From assembly GCF_014960965.1 (NCBI RefSeq), contig NZ_CP063169.1, positions 839,581-903,580 of the forward strand: a stretch of 64,000 nucleotides of DNA, read 5' to 3'. A program made the position numbers and the translations under genes. The stretch comes from Ruania alkalisoli (GTDB lineage: Bacteria; Actinomycetota; Actinomycetes; Actinomycetales; Beutenbergiaceae). Shown piece after piece: positions 52,460 through 61,434 of this stretch; within the stretch, counting starts at the first letter, position 1; every line of letters begins with the position of its first letter. The notes beneath the pieces are model-generated. The model was not told the DNA's origin. It saw only the letters and a program-made list of their open reading frames with translations, and made no database searches.

Positions 52460-53662
52460 GTGGACCAGGCATGGCTGATCATCGGCGTCGGCGTGCTCGG
52501 CCTGTTCGTCGGGGCGAGCGCTGCGCTCGCCTTTCGCGTGTCCGAACGCAGCCAGCGCGGCCCGGCCGCGAGAGAACCGGAGGGTGACGTGCTCGATGAC
52601 GACGTCGCGGCCCTGCTGGCCGCGCTGCGCTCGCTCTCGGTTCTGGTCGGGCCCGCGGGCGAGGTGCTGCGAGCCGCTCCAGCTGCCTATACCGACGGCC
52701 TGGTGCGCGGCGGGCGCCTCGCGCATGCACCGCTGGAGGAGCTGGTCGAGCAGGTGCGCACCGGTGGATCCAGCCGGGACGAGCAGATGATCATCCCCCG
52801 CTCGCAGGTGCCGGGCTCGGACCGGCTGGCCTTCGATGTGCGGGTGGCGCCGCTGACCGGCGGCCGCGTCTTGGTGCTGGCCGAGGACCGAACGGCCGAG
52901 CGGCGGGTCGAGGAAGTGCGGCGGGACTTCGTCGCGAACGTTTCCCACGAGCTCAAGACACCCGTGGGCGCGATCGCACTGCTCGCGGAGACGGCGGCCG
53001 ACGCCGCTGACGACCCGGACGCTGTCCGGCGGTTCGCTGCCGGGATGCAGCGCGAGACTGCGCGCTTGTCGGCACTGGTGCAGGAGATCATCGAACTCTC
53101 CCGGCTCCAGGCACCCGAACACGAGGTCGACTTCGTCGAGGTTCCGCTCGAGGCCGTCGTCGCCGAGGCAATCGACCGGATCGCCGTCGAGGCGCAAGCG
53201 CGGGACGTGACCGTCGTCGTCGGCGGCCAGACGGGCCTGTTCGTCCAGGGTGACCACGCGTTGCTCGTCACCGCCCTGCGCAACCTCCTGGACAACGCCC
53301 TGCGGTACTCCCCGACCGGGACGCGGGTGAGTGTCGGCATGCGTGAGGTGGAAGGCATTGCCGAGGTCGCCGTCGTGGACCAGGGCGTGGGCTTGTCTGC
53401 GGAGGACGCCAGTCGCGTCTTCGAGAGGTTCTACCGTGTGGACCCGGCCCGCTCCCGCGAGACCGGGGGCACGGGACTGGGCCTTTCGATCGTTAAGCAC
53501 GTGGCCGCCAATCATGGCGGCGAGGTGAGGGTCTGGTCGACCCCCGGACGGGGTGCGACCTTCACGCTCCGCATTCCCTCTGTGGATGCACCGGAGAGTG
53601 AGAAGGACCCGCAGGCAACGACCGGTGCGCCGCATGACGGCGCAGAAGGAGAGAGACAGTGA
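52460..53662 (+). CDS. senX3: Phosphate-sensing histidine kinase SenX3
   Basis: A 400-residue sensor kinase. One N-terminal membrane helix (about 4-26: WLIIGVGVLGLFVGASAALAF), a PAS-like segment (about 50-150) and then the H-box FVANVSHELKTPVGAI with phospho-acceptor His163. The ATPase has an N-box LRNLLDNALRYS, and G boxes DQGVGLS and GGTGLGLSIVKHV. With RegX3 and PhoU it forms the phosphate-starvation system. GTG start at 52460; the frame stays open upstream across phoU and is not coding there. The stop overlaps regX3 by four bases. Confidence 0.95.
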   Translation: MDQAWLIIGVGVLGLFVGASAALAFRVSERSQRGPAAREPEGDVLDDDVAALLAALRSLSVLVGPAGEVLRAAPAAYTDGLVRGGRLAHAPLEELVEQVRTGGSSRDEQMIIPRSQVPGSDRLAFDVRVAPLTGGRVLVLAEDRTAERRVEEVRRDFVANVSHELKTPVGAIALLAETAADAADDPDAVRRFAAGMQRETARLSALVQEIIELSRLQAPEHEVDFVEVPLEAVVAEAIDRIAVEAQARDVTVVVGGQTGLFVQGDHALLVTALRNLLDNALRYSPTGTRVSVGMREVEGIAEVAVVDQGVGLSAEDASRVFERFYRVDPARSRETGGTGLGLSIVKHVAANHGGEVRVWSTPGRGATFTLRIPSVDAPESEKDPQATTGAPHDGAEGERQ

Positions 53663-54351
53663 CCCGCATCCTGCTCGTCGAGGACGAGGACTCCTACCGG
53701 GAGCCGCTGACGTACCAGTTGACCCGGGAGGGTTTCGAGGTGGTCGCAGTCGCGACCGGATCCGATGCCCTGGTGGAGTTCGACAGGGTCGCCGTGGATC
53801 TGGTGCTGCTGGATCTGATGCTTCCCGGGCTCTCCGGGGTCGAGGTGTGCCGCGAGCTCCGTCAGCGCAGCTCGGTGCCGGTGATCATGCTGACGGCCAA
53901 GGACAGTGAGATCGACAAGGTCGTGGGGCTTGAGATCGGCGCGGACGACTATGTCACCAAGCCCTACTCCTTCCGGGAGCTCCTCGCCCGTATCCGGGCG
54001 GTGCTGCGGCGCGGCTCCGACGGCGGGGCCGAGCCCGCTGAGCCCGCGGTACTGTCCGTCGGGCGGATCCGGATGGACACTGACCGGCACGAGGTCACCG
54101 TCGGTGGAGACCCGATGGCGCTGCCGCTACGGGAGTTCGAACTGTTGGAGCTCTTCCTGCGCAACCCGGATCGGGTGCTCACCCGTGGCCAGCTGATCGA
54201 CCGCGTGTGGGGTGCCGATTACGTGGGTGACACCAAGACCCTCGACGTCCACGTCAAGCGGATCCGGGCCAAGATCGAGGAAGACCCGGTACACCCGCAG
54301 GTGCTGGTGACCGTGCGCGGGCTGGGGTACAAGCTGGTGGCCGAGCGCTGA
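53659..54351 (+). CDS. regX3: Phosphate response regulator RegX3
   Basis: A 230-residue OmpR/PhoB-family regulator. The receiver domain (about 1-118) has the phosphorylation site Asp52 in LVLLDLMLPGLSG and the switch Lys in EIGADDYVTKPYS. The winged-helix DNA-binding domain (about 130-228) includes RGQLIDRVWG and DVHVKRIRAKIE. It should activate phosphate-scavenging genes after phosphorylation by SenX3, with which it overlaps by four bases. Confidence 0.96.
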   Translation: MTRILLVEDEDSYREPLTYQLTREGFEVVAVATGSDALVEFDRVAVDLVLLDLMLPGLSGVEVCRELRQRSSVPVIMLTAKDSEIDKVVGLEIGADDYVTKPYSFRELLARIRAVLRRGSDGGAEPAEPAVLSVGRIRMDTDRHEVTVGGDPMALPLREFELLELFLRNPDRVLTRGQLIDRVWGADYVGDTKTLDVHVKRIRAKIEEDPVHPQVLVTVRGLGYKLVAER

Positions 54352-54362
54352 GCGCTCTGGCG

Positions 54363-54845
54363 TCACTCGCTGCTGGGCAGGTACTCCCCGTACGGGGGGA
54401 TGTCTCCGTTGAGCACTGGGACCGGAAGCGTGATCGAGCCGGTCTGCTCGGTGGAGACCTGAAGCTCCAGCACCGCCCCCGGGGGTACCGGAACGGCCGG
54501 GAAGACCACGTCTTCATGGTCGGGGCTGAGGAGCAGCGTGGAATCGGCCTCGACCGTGAGCTGGATCCCTCCGGTGACCTCGGCGTTGCTGAGTGTCACC
54601 TCGACCGCCTCCGCACCTCGGTTGACCAAGGCTCCGAGCACGGTGCCCGGGGCGCCCTCCTCAGCGCTGAGCACCATGAGGTTCTCCACGAGGACCCGGA
54701 CGTCGCCGCCCTCGAGTTCTCCCTGGACGCCGTCGCTGGGCGCGTAGGACTGCATGGTGGTGATCGGGCTGCACGCGCCGACTCCGACGGCTGTGGCTGC
54801 GGCCAGCGTCAGGGCGGCCACGAGACGACGGGTGCTGCGAGCCAC
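54363..54845 (-). CDS. LpqE-like lipoprotein
   Basis: A 160-residue secreted lipoprotein with lipobox VGAC (Cys25). The mature part is a single beta-rich domain, with LVNRGAEAVEVTLSN and FPAVPVPPGAVLELQV typical of an immunoglobulin-like sandwich. In Mycobacterium tuberculosis the lipoprotein gene lpqE lies next to carD; the same arrangement here suggests the LpqE family. Function is unknown. It is divergent from carD, with about 195 bases between starts. Confidence 0.68.
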   Translation of the reverse strand: MARSTRRLVAALTLAAATAVGVGACSPITTMQSYAPSDGVQGELEGGDVRVLVENLMVLSAEEGAPGTVLGALVNRGAEAVEVTLSNAEVTGGIQLTVEADSTLLLSPDHEDVVFPAVPVPPGAVLELQVSTEQTGSITLPVPVLNGDIPPYGEYLPSSE

Positions 54846-54980
54846 AGGGCTCTCCTCTCCACGGTGCGGGCGTACGCCCCAACCTTAATGCCTGCGCCAC
54901 CGCAGGAGCGTCTTCACCGCTCCTGCACATCTCGTTCGATGTGTCCGACGCCACTGACCTGCGCAAACATCATCAGGACG

Positions 54981-55011
54981 TAGGTGAGGCAGACCTTTCC
55001 CATGCTAAACT
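54981..55011 (+). promoter_or_regulatory. carD promoter region with a DtxR/IdeR-like box
   Basis: A TAAACT -10 lies at 55006-55011, 30 bases before the carD ATG. Where the -35 would be, AGGT-N7-ACCT (54982-54996) resembles the DtxR/IdeR iron-box core TTAGGTTAGGCTAACCTAA, matching about 13 of 19 positions by my count. The promoter is reasonable; the iron-box reading is weak. Confidence 0.4.
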
Positions 55012-55040
55012 CGGTATCTGCGAAAGGGGAGTGCGAGCAC

Positions 55041-55523
55041 ATGACCTTCACAGTCGGCGAGACCGTCGTCTACCCGCACCATGGAGCGGCCCTCATCGAG
55101 GAGATCTCCAAGCGCATCATCCGGGGGGAGGAGAAGCTCTACCTGCGCCTGAAAGTGGCCCAGGGAGACCTCACCATCGAAGTCCCGGCAGAGAACGTCG
55201 ATCTGGTCGGTGTTCGTGATGTTGTCGGCAAGGAGGGCCTGGAGAAGGTCTTCGAGGTGCTGCGCGCGCCCTATACCGAAGAACCCACGAACTGGTCCCG
55301 TCGCTATAAGGCGAACGTGGAGAAGATCGCCTCCGGTGACGTGATCAAGGTGGCGGAGGTCGTCCGTGACCTGTCCCGGCGCGATGCCGATCGCGGCCTC
55401 TCTGCTGGTGAGAAGCGGATGCTGGCCCGTGCCCGGCAGATCCTCGTCTCCGAGCTCGCACTCGCCGAGCACACGGAAGAGGAGAAGGCCGAGGCACTGC
55501 TGGACGAGGTTCTCGCCTCCTGA
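55041..55523 (+). CDS. carD: CarD-family RNA polymerase-binding regulator
   Basis: A 160-residue transcription factor that binds the RNA polymerase beta subunit and stabilises open promoters, notably rRNA promoters; it is essential in mycobacteria. The N-terminal polymerase-interaction domain starts [21 protein letters not shown], with the YPHHG motif. The C-terminal helical DNA-binding part has [16 protein letters not shown], holding the conserved Trp that contacts DNA. AAAGGGGAG is the ribosome site. ispD and ispF follow, as in many actinobacteria. Confidence 0.96.
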   Translation: MTFTVGETVVYPHHGAALIEEISKRIIRGEEKLYLRLKVAQGDLTIEVPAENVDLVGVRDVVGKEGLEKVFEVLRAPYTEEPTNWSRRYKANVEKIASGDVIKVAEVVRDLSRRDADRGLSAGEKRMLARARQILVSELALAEHTEEEKAEALLDEVLAS

Positions 55524-55531
55524 GCGTCACC

Positions 55532-56248
55532 GTGCCTCGCGTCGGGGTCGTGCTGACGGCAGCCGGTTCCGGTCAACGTTTCGGAGCCGATCTCCCGAAG
55601 GCACTGGTCCTGTTGCGAGGCCGGCCGCTGGTGGCGCACGCGGCCAGCCGGCTGGCCGCGTCCGGTGTCGTCGACGAGATCGTTGTGACGGCGCCAGCGG
55701 GCTTCCTCGAGCATGTCCATGCTGCCGTGACGAGCGCGTGCGACCTTCCGGTACGTATCGTCGCCGGCGGGGTCTCGCGTCAGGCATCGGTGGCTGCGGG
55801 CATCGCGACACTGACCTCGGCCGTGGAGGTCATCCTCGTCCACGACGCGGCCCGCCCGCTGGCGTCTGCGGCACTGGTGCGACGGCTGGTCGCCGCCGTG
55901 CAGTCGGGGATCGATGCCGCGATTCCGTCGGTTCCCGTCGTGGATACGGTCAAGGAGATCGGTCCGGGCGACCCGCCCGTGGCGGCGCGCACCCTGGAGC
56001 GATCGCAGTTGCGAGCCGTGCAGACCCCGCAGGCCTTTCGCGCCGCCGTCCTTCGTCGTGCGCACGAGGCTGGGGCCGCGCGCGCTAGGGATGAAGTGAC
56101 CGCAGTCAGTGACGATGCCGGACTGGTGGAGGCCCTTGGCTTGCCTGTGCATCTCGTGGACGGGGAGGCGGCCGCGTTGAAGATCACGACACCGCATGAT
56201 CTTGCGATCGCCGATATCCTTCTCTCCGAGAGCGATGGTGCGTTGTGA
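55532..56248 (+). CDS. ispD: 2-C-methyl-D-erythritol 4-phosphate cytidylyltransferase
   Basis: A 238-residue enzyme of the non-mevalonate isoprenoid pathway that attaches CMP to methylerythritol phosphate. The nucleotide loop reads [20 protein letters not shown] near the start, and [10 protein letters not shown] and [11 protein letters not shown] are further signatures. GTG start eight bases after the carD stop. It overlaps ispF by four bases, so two consecutive-pathway enzymes are coupled (IspE acts between them and is not here). Confidence 0.95.
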   Translation: MPRVGVVLTAAGSGQRFGADLPKALVLLRGRPLVAHAASRLAASGVVDEIVVTAPAGFLEHVHAAVTSACDLPVRIVAGGVSRQASVAAGIATLTSAVEVILVHDAARPLASAALVRRLVAAVQSGIDAAIPSVPVVDTVKEIGPGDPPVAARTLERSQLRAVQTPQAFRAAVLRRAHEAGAARARDEVTAVSDDAGLVEALGLPVHLVDGEAAALKITTPHDLAIADILLSESDGAL

Positions 56249-56718
56249 AGCTGCCACGAACCGGAATCGGCGTGGACATCCATGCCTTCGCGACCGACGG
56301 GCGCACGGGCCTGTTCGTGGCAGGGCTGTCGTTCCCGGACGAACCGGCACTCGAGGGGCACTCCGACGGTGACGTCGCAGCCCACGCCGCAGCAGACGCG
56401 CTCTTCAGTGCTGCCGGCCTGGGAGATCTGGGGCAGCAGTTCGGCACCAGCGATCCCCGTTGGGCGGGAGCCGCGGGGGTGAGACTGCTGGCCGAGGCGG
56501 CCGCACGGGTCCGGGCGGCCGGCTTCGAGATCGGCAACATCGCGGTGCAGGTGATCGGGAACCGGCCCAGGCTCGGTCCTGTCCGCGGCGAGGCGGAACG
56601 CGTGCTGTCCGACGCAGCCGGGGCATCGGTGACGCTCTCGGCCACGACCACCGACGGGCTGGGCTTCGCCGGACGCGATGAGGGCCTGGCGGCCATCGCG
56701 ACGGCGCTTGTCGTCTAG
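56245..56718 (+). CDS. ispF: 2-C-methyl-D-erythritol 2,4-cyclodiphosphate synthase
   Basis: A 157-residue trimeric zinc enzyme that cyclises the CDP-methylerythritol phosphate intermediate. The zinc ligands start at DIH (residues 10-12), and [22 protein letters not shown] carries the next conserved His; its core is [23 protein letters not shown] near the end binds the cytidine part. Its TAG overlaps the convergent marR-type stop within the shared bases CTAG. Confidence 0.96.
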   Translation: MKLPRTGIGVDIHAFATDGRTGLFVAGLSFPDEPALEGHSDGDVAAHAAADALFSAAGLGDLGQQFGTSDPRWAGAAGVRLLAEAAARVRAAGFEIGNIAVQVIGNRPRLGPVRGEAERVLSDAAGASVTLSATTTDGLGFAGRDEGLAAIATALVV

Positions 56719-57167
56719 ATCTCAGGCTCGATGAGTGCGCGCAGCATGCGCCGGAGCTCCTCCTGCTCGCTGGTGCTGAGGCGTTCGAACATGGCCCGCT
56801 GAGCCTCGTCGCGGCTGCGTTCGATGTGCGCGACCAGGTCGCGTCCGGCGGCGGTCACCTGGACGTGCACCGCGCGCCTGTCTTCGGCGGAGCGGACCCG
56901 TTCGACCAACCCGCGCTCCTCCAGGCTGTCCACGACCTCCGTGGCGGATCGGGGGGCGATACGCAACCTGCCGGCGAGATCGGAGACGCGACCACCGTCG
57001 TCAGCCATCGCTTGCCGTAGCGCCATCGCATGGTGTGGCGACAGGCCCCACTCCTCGAGCGAATGCGCCCAGGCGCGGCGCATCCCGTGGGCTGCGTACA
57101 ACAGCAGCTCGCTGAGATCGGCGTCGGGGCCCGGGGGCTCGCGGTGGCGGTGTGAGCGACCTTTCAC
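56715..57167 (-). CDS. MarR-family transcriptional regulator
   Basis: A 150-residue dimeric winged-helix regulator. The DNA-binding core includes [22 protein letters not shown] and the wing [17 protein letters not shown] with the conserved Asp-Arg-Arg. The N-terminal helix contains a His-rich lead. It is divergent from an ABC exporter with 80 bases between. A perfect palindrome in that gap is its likely operator, so it probably represses both itself and the exporter until an inducing compound binds. Confidence 0.9.
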   Translation of the reverse strand: MKGRSHRHREPPGPDADLSELLLYAAHGMRRAWAHSLEEWGLSPHHAMALRQAMADDGGRVSDLAGRLRIAPRSATEVVDSLEERGLVERVRSAEDRRAVHVQVTAAGRDLVAHIERSRDEAQRAMFERLSTSEQEELRRMLRALIEPEI

Positions 57168-57196
57168 CAGTGCAGCCTATCCTGCTACCCACATGA

Positions 57197-57209
57197 TGAG
57201 GTAACCTCA
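57197..57209. promoter_or_regulatory. MarR operator between marR-type gene and ABC exporter
   Basis: TGAGGT-A-ACCTCA is a perfect 6-1-6 palindrome. A second half-site ACCTCA follows at 57220-57225. The site is 30 bases upstream of the marR-type start and 38 bases upstream of the exporter start, within both expected promoters. Confidence 0.65.
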
Positions 57210-57246
57210 CTAACTGGAAACCTCAGCAAGCGAAAGGAGGGTACCC

Positions 57247-59085
57247 GTGCGACCGGAAACCCCGACCCGCATCGACCCTCGCGACAAGGCGCAACTGGCC
57301 GCGCACCCTGTGTCCGGACGGCGCGTGCTCGCACTCTTCCGGCCCCACAGTCGCGGCCTCGCCATCGTGCTCGCGCTCATCGTGGCCACGTCTGCAGTCG
57401 GTCTGGCGACCCCGTTCCTGACCCAGCGTGCCATCGACGATGCCCTCGCGAACTCTGACCTGCGTCTGCTCGTGATCCTCGTCGCCCTGATGGTGGCGGT
57501 CACGGTGATCATGAATGTCTTCGGCGTCATCCAGACGTGGTTGTCCACCACGATCGGGCAGCGCGTCATGCACGGCCTGCGCACGAACGTCTTCGCTCAC
57601 CTGCAGCGCCAGCCGCTGGCCTTCTTCACCCGCACGCGAGGCGGCGAAGTGCAGTCACGGCTGACGAACGACATCTCCTCCATGCAGAACGTCGTGACCA
57701 ACGCGGCGACCTCCGTTGCCTCAAACGTGACCACCGCCGTCGGGACGATCATCGCGATGGTCGCCCTGAGCTGGCAGCTGAGCCTGTTCTCGCTGCTGGT
57801 GCTGCCGCCCGCGATCTGGCTGACGCGCAGGGTTGCCCGGATGCGGCGGGAGATCACCGGCGAACGCCAGCGCACCATGGCGGGGCTGCATTCCCAGATC
57901 GAGGAGTCCCTCTCAGTCAGTGGAGCGGTGCTGGGCAAGACTCTTGGCGCGACCGGCTACCTCACGGACCGCTTCACCAGCACCTCTCGCGAACTGCTCG
58001 GGCTCGAGGTGCGCTCCCAGCTGGCCGGCCGCTGGCTGATGGCGGCGATGACGATCGTGATGGGTGTGATCCCGGCACTGCTCTACCTGATGGCGGGTCT
58101 CCCGTTCGGTCAGGACATCACGATCGGCACCCTGGTGGCGTTCGTGGCGTTGCAGTCCGGCTTGTTCCGCCCGCTGATGGGAGTGCTGAACGTTGGCGTG
58201 CAGGTCTACAGCTCGATGGCCCTGTTCTCCCGGATCTTCGAGTTCCTCGACCTGCCCGTGCCGATTGACGACCCGGCCGCGCCGGCTGCCGTGGATCGCA
58301 GCCAGGTGCGCGGGCACCTCCGCCTGGATGGCGTCACCTTCCGCTACCCCGGGGCGGATTCTGACGCCGTCCATCACCTCTCGCTCGACGTTCCCGCCGG
58401 GAGCAGCGTGGCACTGGTAGGTGAGTCCGGCGCCGGGAAGAGCACGGTCGCGTCGTTGCTGGCCCGCCTGCACGACCCAGACGAGGGCGGGATCACCATC
58501 GACGGTGTGGACCTGCGCGACATGCGGCTGACCGATGTGGCCGGACTCGTCGGCGTGGTCTCCCAGGAGACCTACCTGCTGCACGACACCATCCGGGAGA
58601 ACCTGCGCTACGCCCGCCCGGAGGCCACCGATGCGCAGATCGAAGCGGCCGCCACAGATGCCCAGATCCATGGGCTCATCACCGGCCTCCCGGACGGCTA
58701 CGACACGGTCGTCGGCGCTCGCGGATACCGCTTCTCGGGTGGGGAGAAGCAGCGCATCGCCCTCGCCCGGACCTTGCTGCGGGACCCTCGGATCCTCGTA
58801 CTCGATGAGGCGACCAGCGCCCTGGACAACGAGACCGAGCGCGCCGTGCAGGCGGCGCTGGAGGTCGTCAGCCGCGGGCGCACGACCGTGACGATCGCGC
58901 ACCGGCTCTCCACAGTCCGCGATGCCGACCGGATCGTCGTTCTCGACCACGGCCAGGTCATCGAGCAGGGCTCGCACGAGGACCTGGTGGCACGGGGCGG
59001 AAGGTACGCGGCGCTCGCGGCGCGGGAGCCGATGGGGGCTAGTGCACGGCTGCAGCACGGTAGTGCAGCAGCAGGTTTACTATAA
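57247..59085 (+). CDS. ABC exporter, fused membrane and ATPase domains
   Basis: A 612-residue half-transporter of the MdlB/BmrA exporter class; it should work as a homodimer. The six-helix membrane domain covers about 30-325. The ATPase domain follows, with Walker A GESGAGKST (392-400), Q-loop VVSQETYLL, signature FSGGEKQR, Walker B ILVLDEATSALD and H-loop IAHRLSTV. GAAAGGAGGG precedes GTG 57247. Linkage to a MarR-type repressor and its operator suggests export of a toxic or antibiotic-like compound; the substrate is unknown. Confidence 0.92.
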   Translation: MRPETPTRIDPRDKAQLAAHPVSGRRVLALFRPHSRGLAIVLALIVATSAVGLATPFLTQRAIDDALANSDLRLLVILVALMVAVTVIMNVFGVIQTWLSTTIGQRVMHGLRTNVFAHLQRQPLAFFTRTRGGEVQSRLTNDISSMQNVVTNAATSVASNVTTAVGTIIAMVALSWQLSLFSLLVLPPAIWLTRRVARMRREITGERQRTMAGLHSQIEESLSVSGAVLGKTLGATGYLTDRFTSTSRELLGLEVRSQLAGRWLMAAMTIVMGVIPALLYLMAGLPFGQDITIGTLVAFVALQSGLFRPLMGVLNVGVQVYSSMALFSRIFEFLDLPVPIDDPAAPAAVDRSQVRGHLRLDGVTFRYPGADSDAVHHLSLDVPAGSSVALVGESGAGKSTVASLLARLHDPDEGGITIDGVDLRDMRLTDVAGLVGVVSQETYLLHDTIRENLRYARPEATDAQIEAAATDAQIHGLITGLPDGYDTVVGARGYRFSGGEKQRIALARTLLRDPRILVLDEATSALDNETERAVQAALEVVSRGRTTVTIAHRLSTVRDADRIVVLDHGQVIEQGSHEDLVARGGRYAALAAREPMGASARLQHGSAAAGLL

Positions 59086-59088
59086 CCT
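59073..59088. promoter_or_regulatory. Inverted repeat upstream of the beta-helix gene
   Basis: AGGTTTACTATAACCT has perfect arms AGGTT and AACCT separated by six A/T-rich bases. It overlaps the end of the exporter gene and abuts the -35 at 59091 of the next gene, a good position for an operator. Confidence 0.45.
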
Positions 59089-59090
59089 CC

Positions 59091-59119
59091 TTGAATTTAT
59101 CCTTCAGTACGGCTACTGT
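59091..59119 (+). promoter_or_regulatory. Promoter of the Tat-exported beta-helix gene
   Basis: A TTGAAT -35 (59091-59096), a 17-base spacer and a TACTGT -10 (59114-59119). Predicted start near 59126, giving a leader of about 26-47 bases depending on the start codon used. Confidence 0.6.
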
Positions 59120-59151
59120 CAGCGTCACTCGGGACGATCCAGCACAGAGAG

Positions 59152-61416
59152 GTGTGGAGAGTGGACGACAGGATGTCGGTAGCGGACAGCGAATCGGCCG
59201 ATCTCAGCAGGCTGCCGAGGCTGCGGCGTCGGCAATTCTTCGGGGCCGCGACGGCGGCGGCGACAACATCGCTGGTGGCAGGTGCGCTCGCTGCACCACG
59301 TGCTAGCGCCGCACCGGCGGGTCGGGAACCTGTGGCCGTGCCGCCGCGCGCGCCGGACCTGGCGACCAGCCCAGTGCCAGCGGCTGTGCCTTCGCCCGAA
59401 GTCATCGCATACCCGCCAGCGGCCTACGCGTCGGCTCCCACCGACCCAGGGGTACTCAATGTCAAGACCCTGTTCGGTGCCGCCGGGGACGGCGTCACCG
59501 ACGACACTGCAGCGATCATCGCAGCGATCGATGCCGTCGAGAAGGAGGTTCGCGATTCCGTGCCCAACGAGGGCACCTACCACCCTGGTGCGAACTCCAC
59601 GCAGAAGATCATCTACTTCCCCAAGGGGACGTACCTGGTCTCCGACACGCTGGTCTACTCCTTCACCTTCTTCGAGCGTAGTCCGAACACCAGTCTCGAG
59701 GGCCATACGTCGTTGCGCTTGCGCGGTGAGAGTCAGACCGAGACGACGATCAAGCTTGCCGACGGTGCGCCCGGTTTCGGGACCGGGGAGCGCAAGCCGG
59801 TCCTGTGCTGGGGCAAGGCGCCGTTGGAACGAGCCAACCCTCACAACAACACGGTTGGTTCGAACTTCCTCGAGAACCTGACCATCGACACCGGGTCAGG
59901 CAACCCTGGTGCCATCGGGGCGATCCTCACCGGATCGAACTGCAACGCGGTGCGCCATGTGACGATTCGCAGCGGTGATGGGGCGGGAGCTGCGGGTCTC
60001 GATCTCTACGTCGGGGGAACGCAGTGGTACGGGTACAACATCGATATTCACGGATTCGATGTGGGTCTGCGGTTCGCAGCAACTTATGCGTCGTGCTCCT
60101 CCTTTGAGCGGCTGAGCCTGTATGACCAGAACGTGCGAGCGGCGGAGGTGGCGGATGGGTCGATCGCTCTGTACCACCTCCGCACTGAAGGTGCGGTGCC
60201 GGGACTTCTCGTCGACGGTGACTCGGCGATGGCTACGGTTCTCGACTGCGCCATGATCACTCAGACGCCCGGTCTGTCGGCGATCGAGCTGCAGGAGGGC
60301 GTGCTTTACGCGAGGAATGTGCAGGTCGAAGGATTTGCGACGGGAATCTCGAGAGAGGGTACGGCGGTCGCTCACGGGGACGTGGAGAGATTTGTGTCGA
60401 CCGAAGTGACGGCTGCGTTCCCCGAGGCCAGAGCTCCGTTGACACTGCCGATCATGCCGTCGCCGACCTTCGTGTGGCCTGACCCGGCCACATGGACGAG
60501 CGTCGCGGACTTCGGTGCCGTGGGTGACGCCACCGAGGCGGGCGGTGGCGAGGATGGCACAGACAACACCCAGGCTCTCAACGACGCGTTCGCGTCCGGA
60601 GCCGAGACGCTGTGGTTTCCGCCAGGTCAGTACCGAATCAGCGGGCGTGTGACCATCCCCGGAACGGTCAAGCGGATCAATTTCATGTACTGCCGCATCG
60701 TGGTGGACCCGGCGCTGATCCAGCCGCTCGGTACACCGGTGGCCGATGAGCTCCCGGTCTTCGACATTCGGGGGAACGGCACGGACGAGCCGCTCCTGAT
60801 CGAAGACCTGTACACCCGTCCGCTCCCAAGCGCGGATGGCGCCTACCGGGTGTTCAAGCACATGTCGGATCGCACAGTCGTTCTCAGCGACATTCACTTG
60901 CAGCAAGGGCCTGTCTACAAGAACGGGCTCGTTCCCGGGGGCGAGGTCTACTTCGAGAATGTCGCGAGCAGGACTGCTTCAGGTCTTGGCAATCCGGCAT
61001 TCGTCCTCAACGGCGGCAAGCAGGCGTGGGCACGTCACATCAATCCAGAGAACGGCCATCCTGAAATTCTGCTGCGCGATCACTCCAGCATGTGGATCCT
61101 GAGCCTGAAAAAGCAGGCTGACGGGACGTTGCTCGAGGTAACGGATGGGGCTCAAGCGGAGTTGCTCAGTGCCATCGTAGTGTCGATCCCAGAGATTCCA
61201 GTTGGGCGGCCGTTGCTGCGCTGTGTCGACTCCTCCATCGGCGCTTCCTTGGCCACCCGCACGTCACCGGTAGACCTCGACTACTGGAACAGGGTCATCC
61301 ACGAGACGCGCGGCGGGGTCGATGGCTATGTGTTCCACGACGACCTCCCGCCGCGCGGGACAGCATCGCTGGCCGACTATCAGCGCTTCCTGCCGATGTA
61401 CGTCGCACGATCGTGA
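59152..61416 (+). CDS. Tat-exported double beta-helix protein, pectate-lyase-3/GH55-like
   Basis: A 754-residue secreted protein. A twin-arginine signal (RRRQFFGAATAAATTS) with a cleavage site near ASA-AP indicates export folded by Tat. Two pectate-lyase-3 type starts are visible: VKTLFGAAGDGVTDDTAAI (about 103-121) with FPKGTYLV, and VADFGAVGD (about 453) with FPPGQYRISG. Tandem right-handed beta-helices of this length are the GH55 layout (exo-beta-1,3-glucanases), but no catalytic residue is assigned, so the substrate is open. Start is uncertain: GTG 59152, GTG 59161 or ATG 59173. It has its own promoter and a nearby inverted repeat. Confidence 0.72.
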   Translation: MWRVDDRMSVADSESADLSRLPRLRRRQFFGAATAAATTSLVAGALAAPRASAAPAGREPVAVPPRAPDLATSPVPAAVPSPEVIAYPPAAYASAPTDPGVLNVKTLFGAAGDGVTDDTAAIIAAIDAVEKEVRDSVPNEGTYHPGANSTQKIIYFPKGTYLVSDTLVYSFTFFERSPNTSLEGHTSLRLRGESQTETTIKLADGAPGFGTGERKPVLCWGKAPLERANPHNNTVGSNFLENLTIDTGSGNPGAIGAILTGSNCNAVRHVTIRSGDGAGAAGLDLYVGGTQWYGYNIDIHGFDVGLRFAATYASCSSFERLSLYDQNVRAAEVADGSIALYHLRTEGAVPGLLVDGDSAMATVLDCAMITQTPGLSAIELQEGVLYARNVQVEGFATGISREGTAVAHGDVERFVSTEVTAAFPEARAPLTLPIMPSPTFVWPDPATWTSVADFGAVGDATEAGGGEDGTDNTQALNDAFASGAETLWFPPGQYRISGRVTIPGTVKRINFMYCRIVVDPALIQPLGTPVADELPVFDIRGNGTDEPLLIEDLYTRPLPSADGAYRVFKHMSDRTVVLSDIHLQQGPVYKNGLVPGGEVYFENVASRTASGLGNPAFVLNGGKQAWARHINPENGHPEILLRDHSSMWILSLKKQADGTLLEVTDGAQAELLSAIVVSIPEIPVGRPLLRCVDSSIGASLATRTSPVDLDYWNRVIHETRGGVDGYVFHDDLPPRGTASLADYQRFLPMYVARS

Positions 61417-61434
61417 GGTAGCGGCGGTTTCTGC

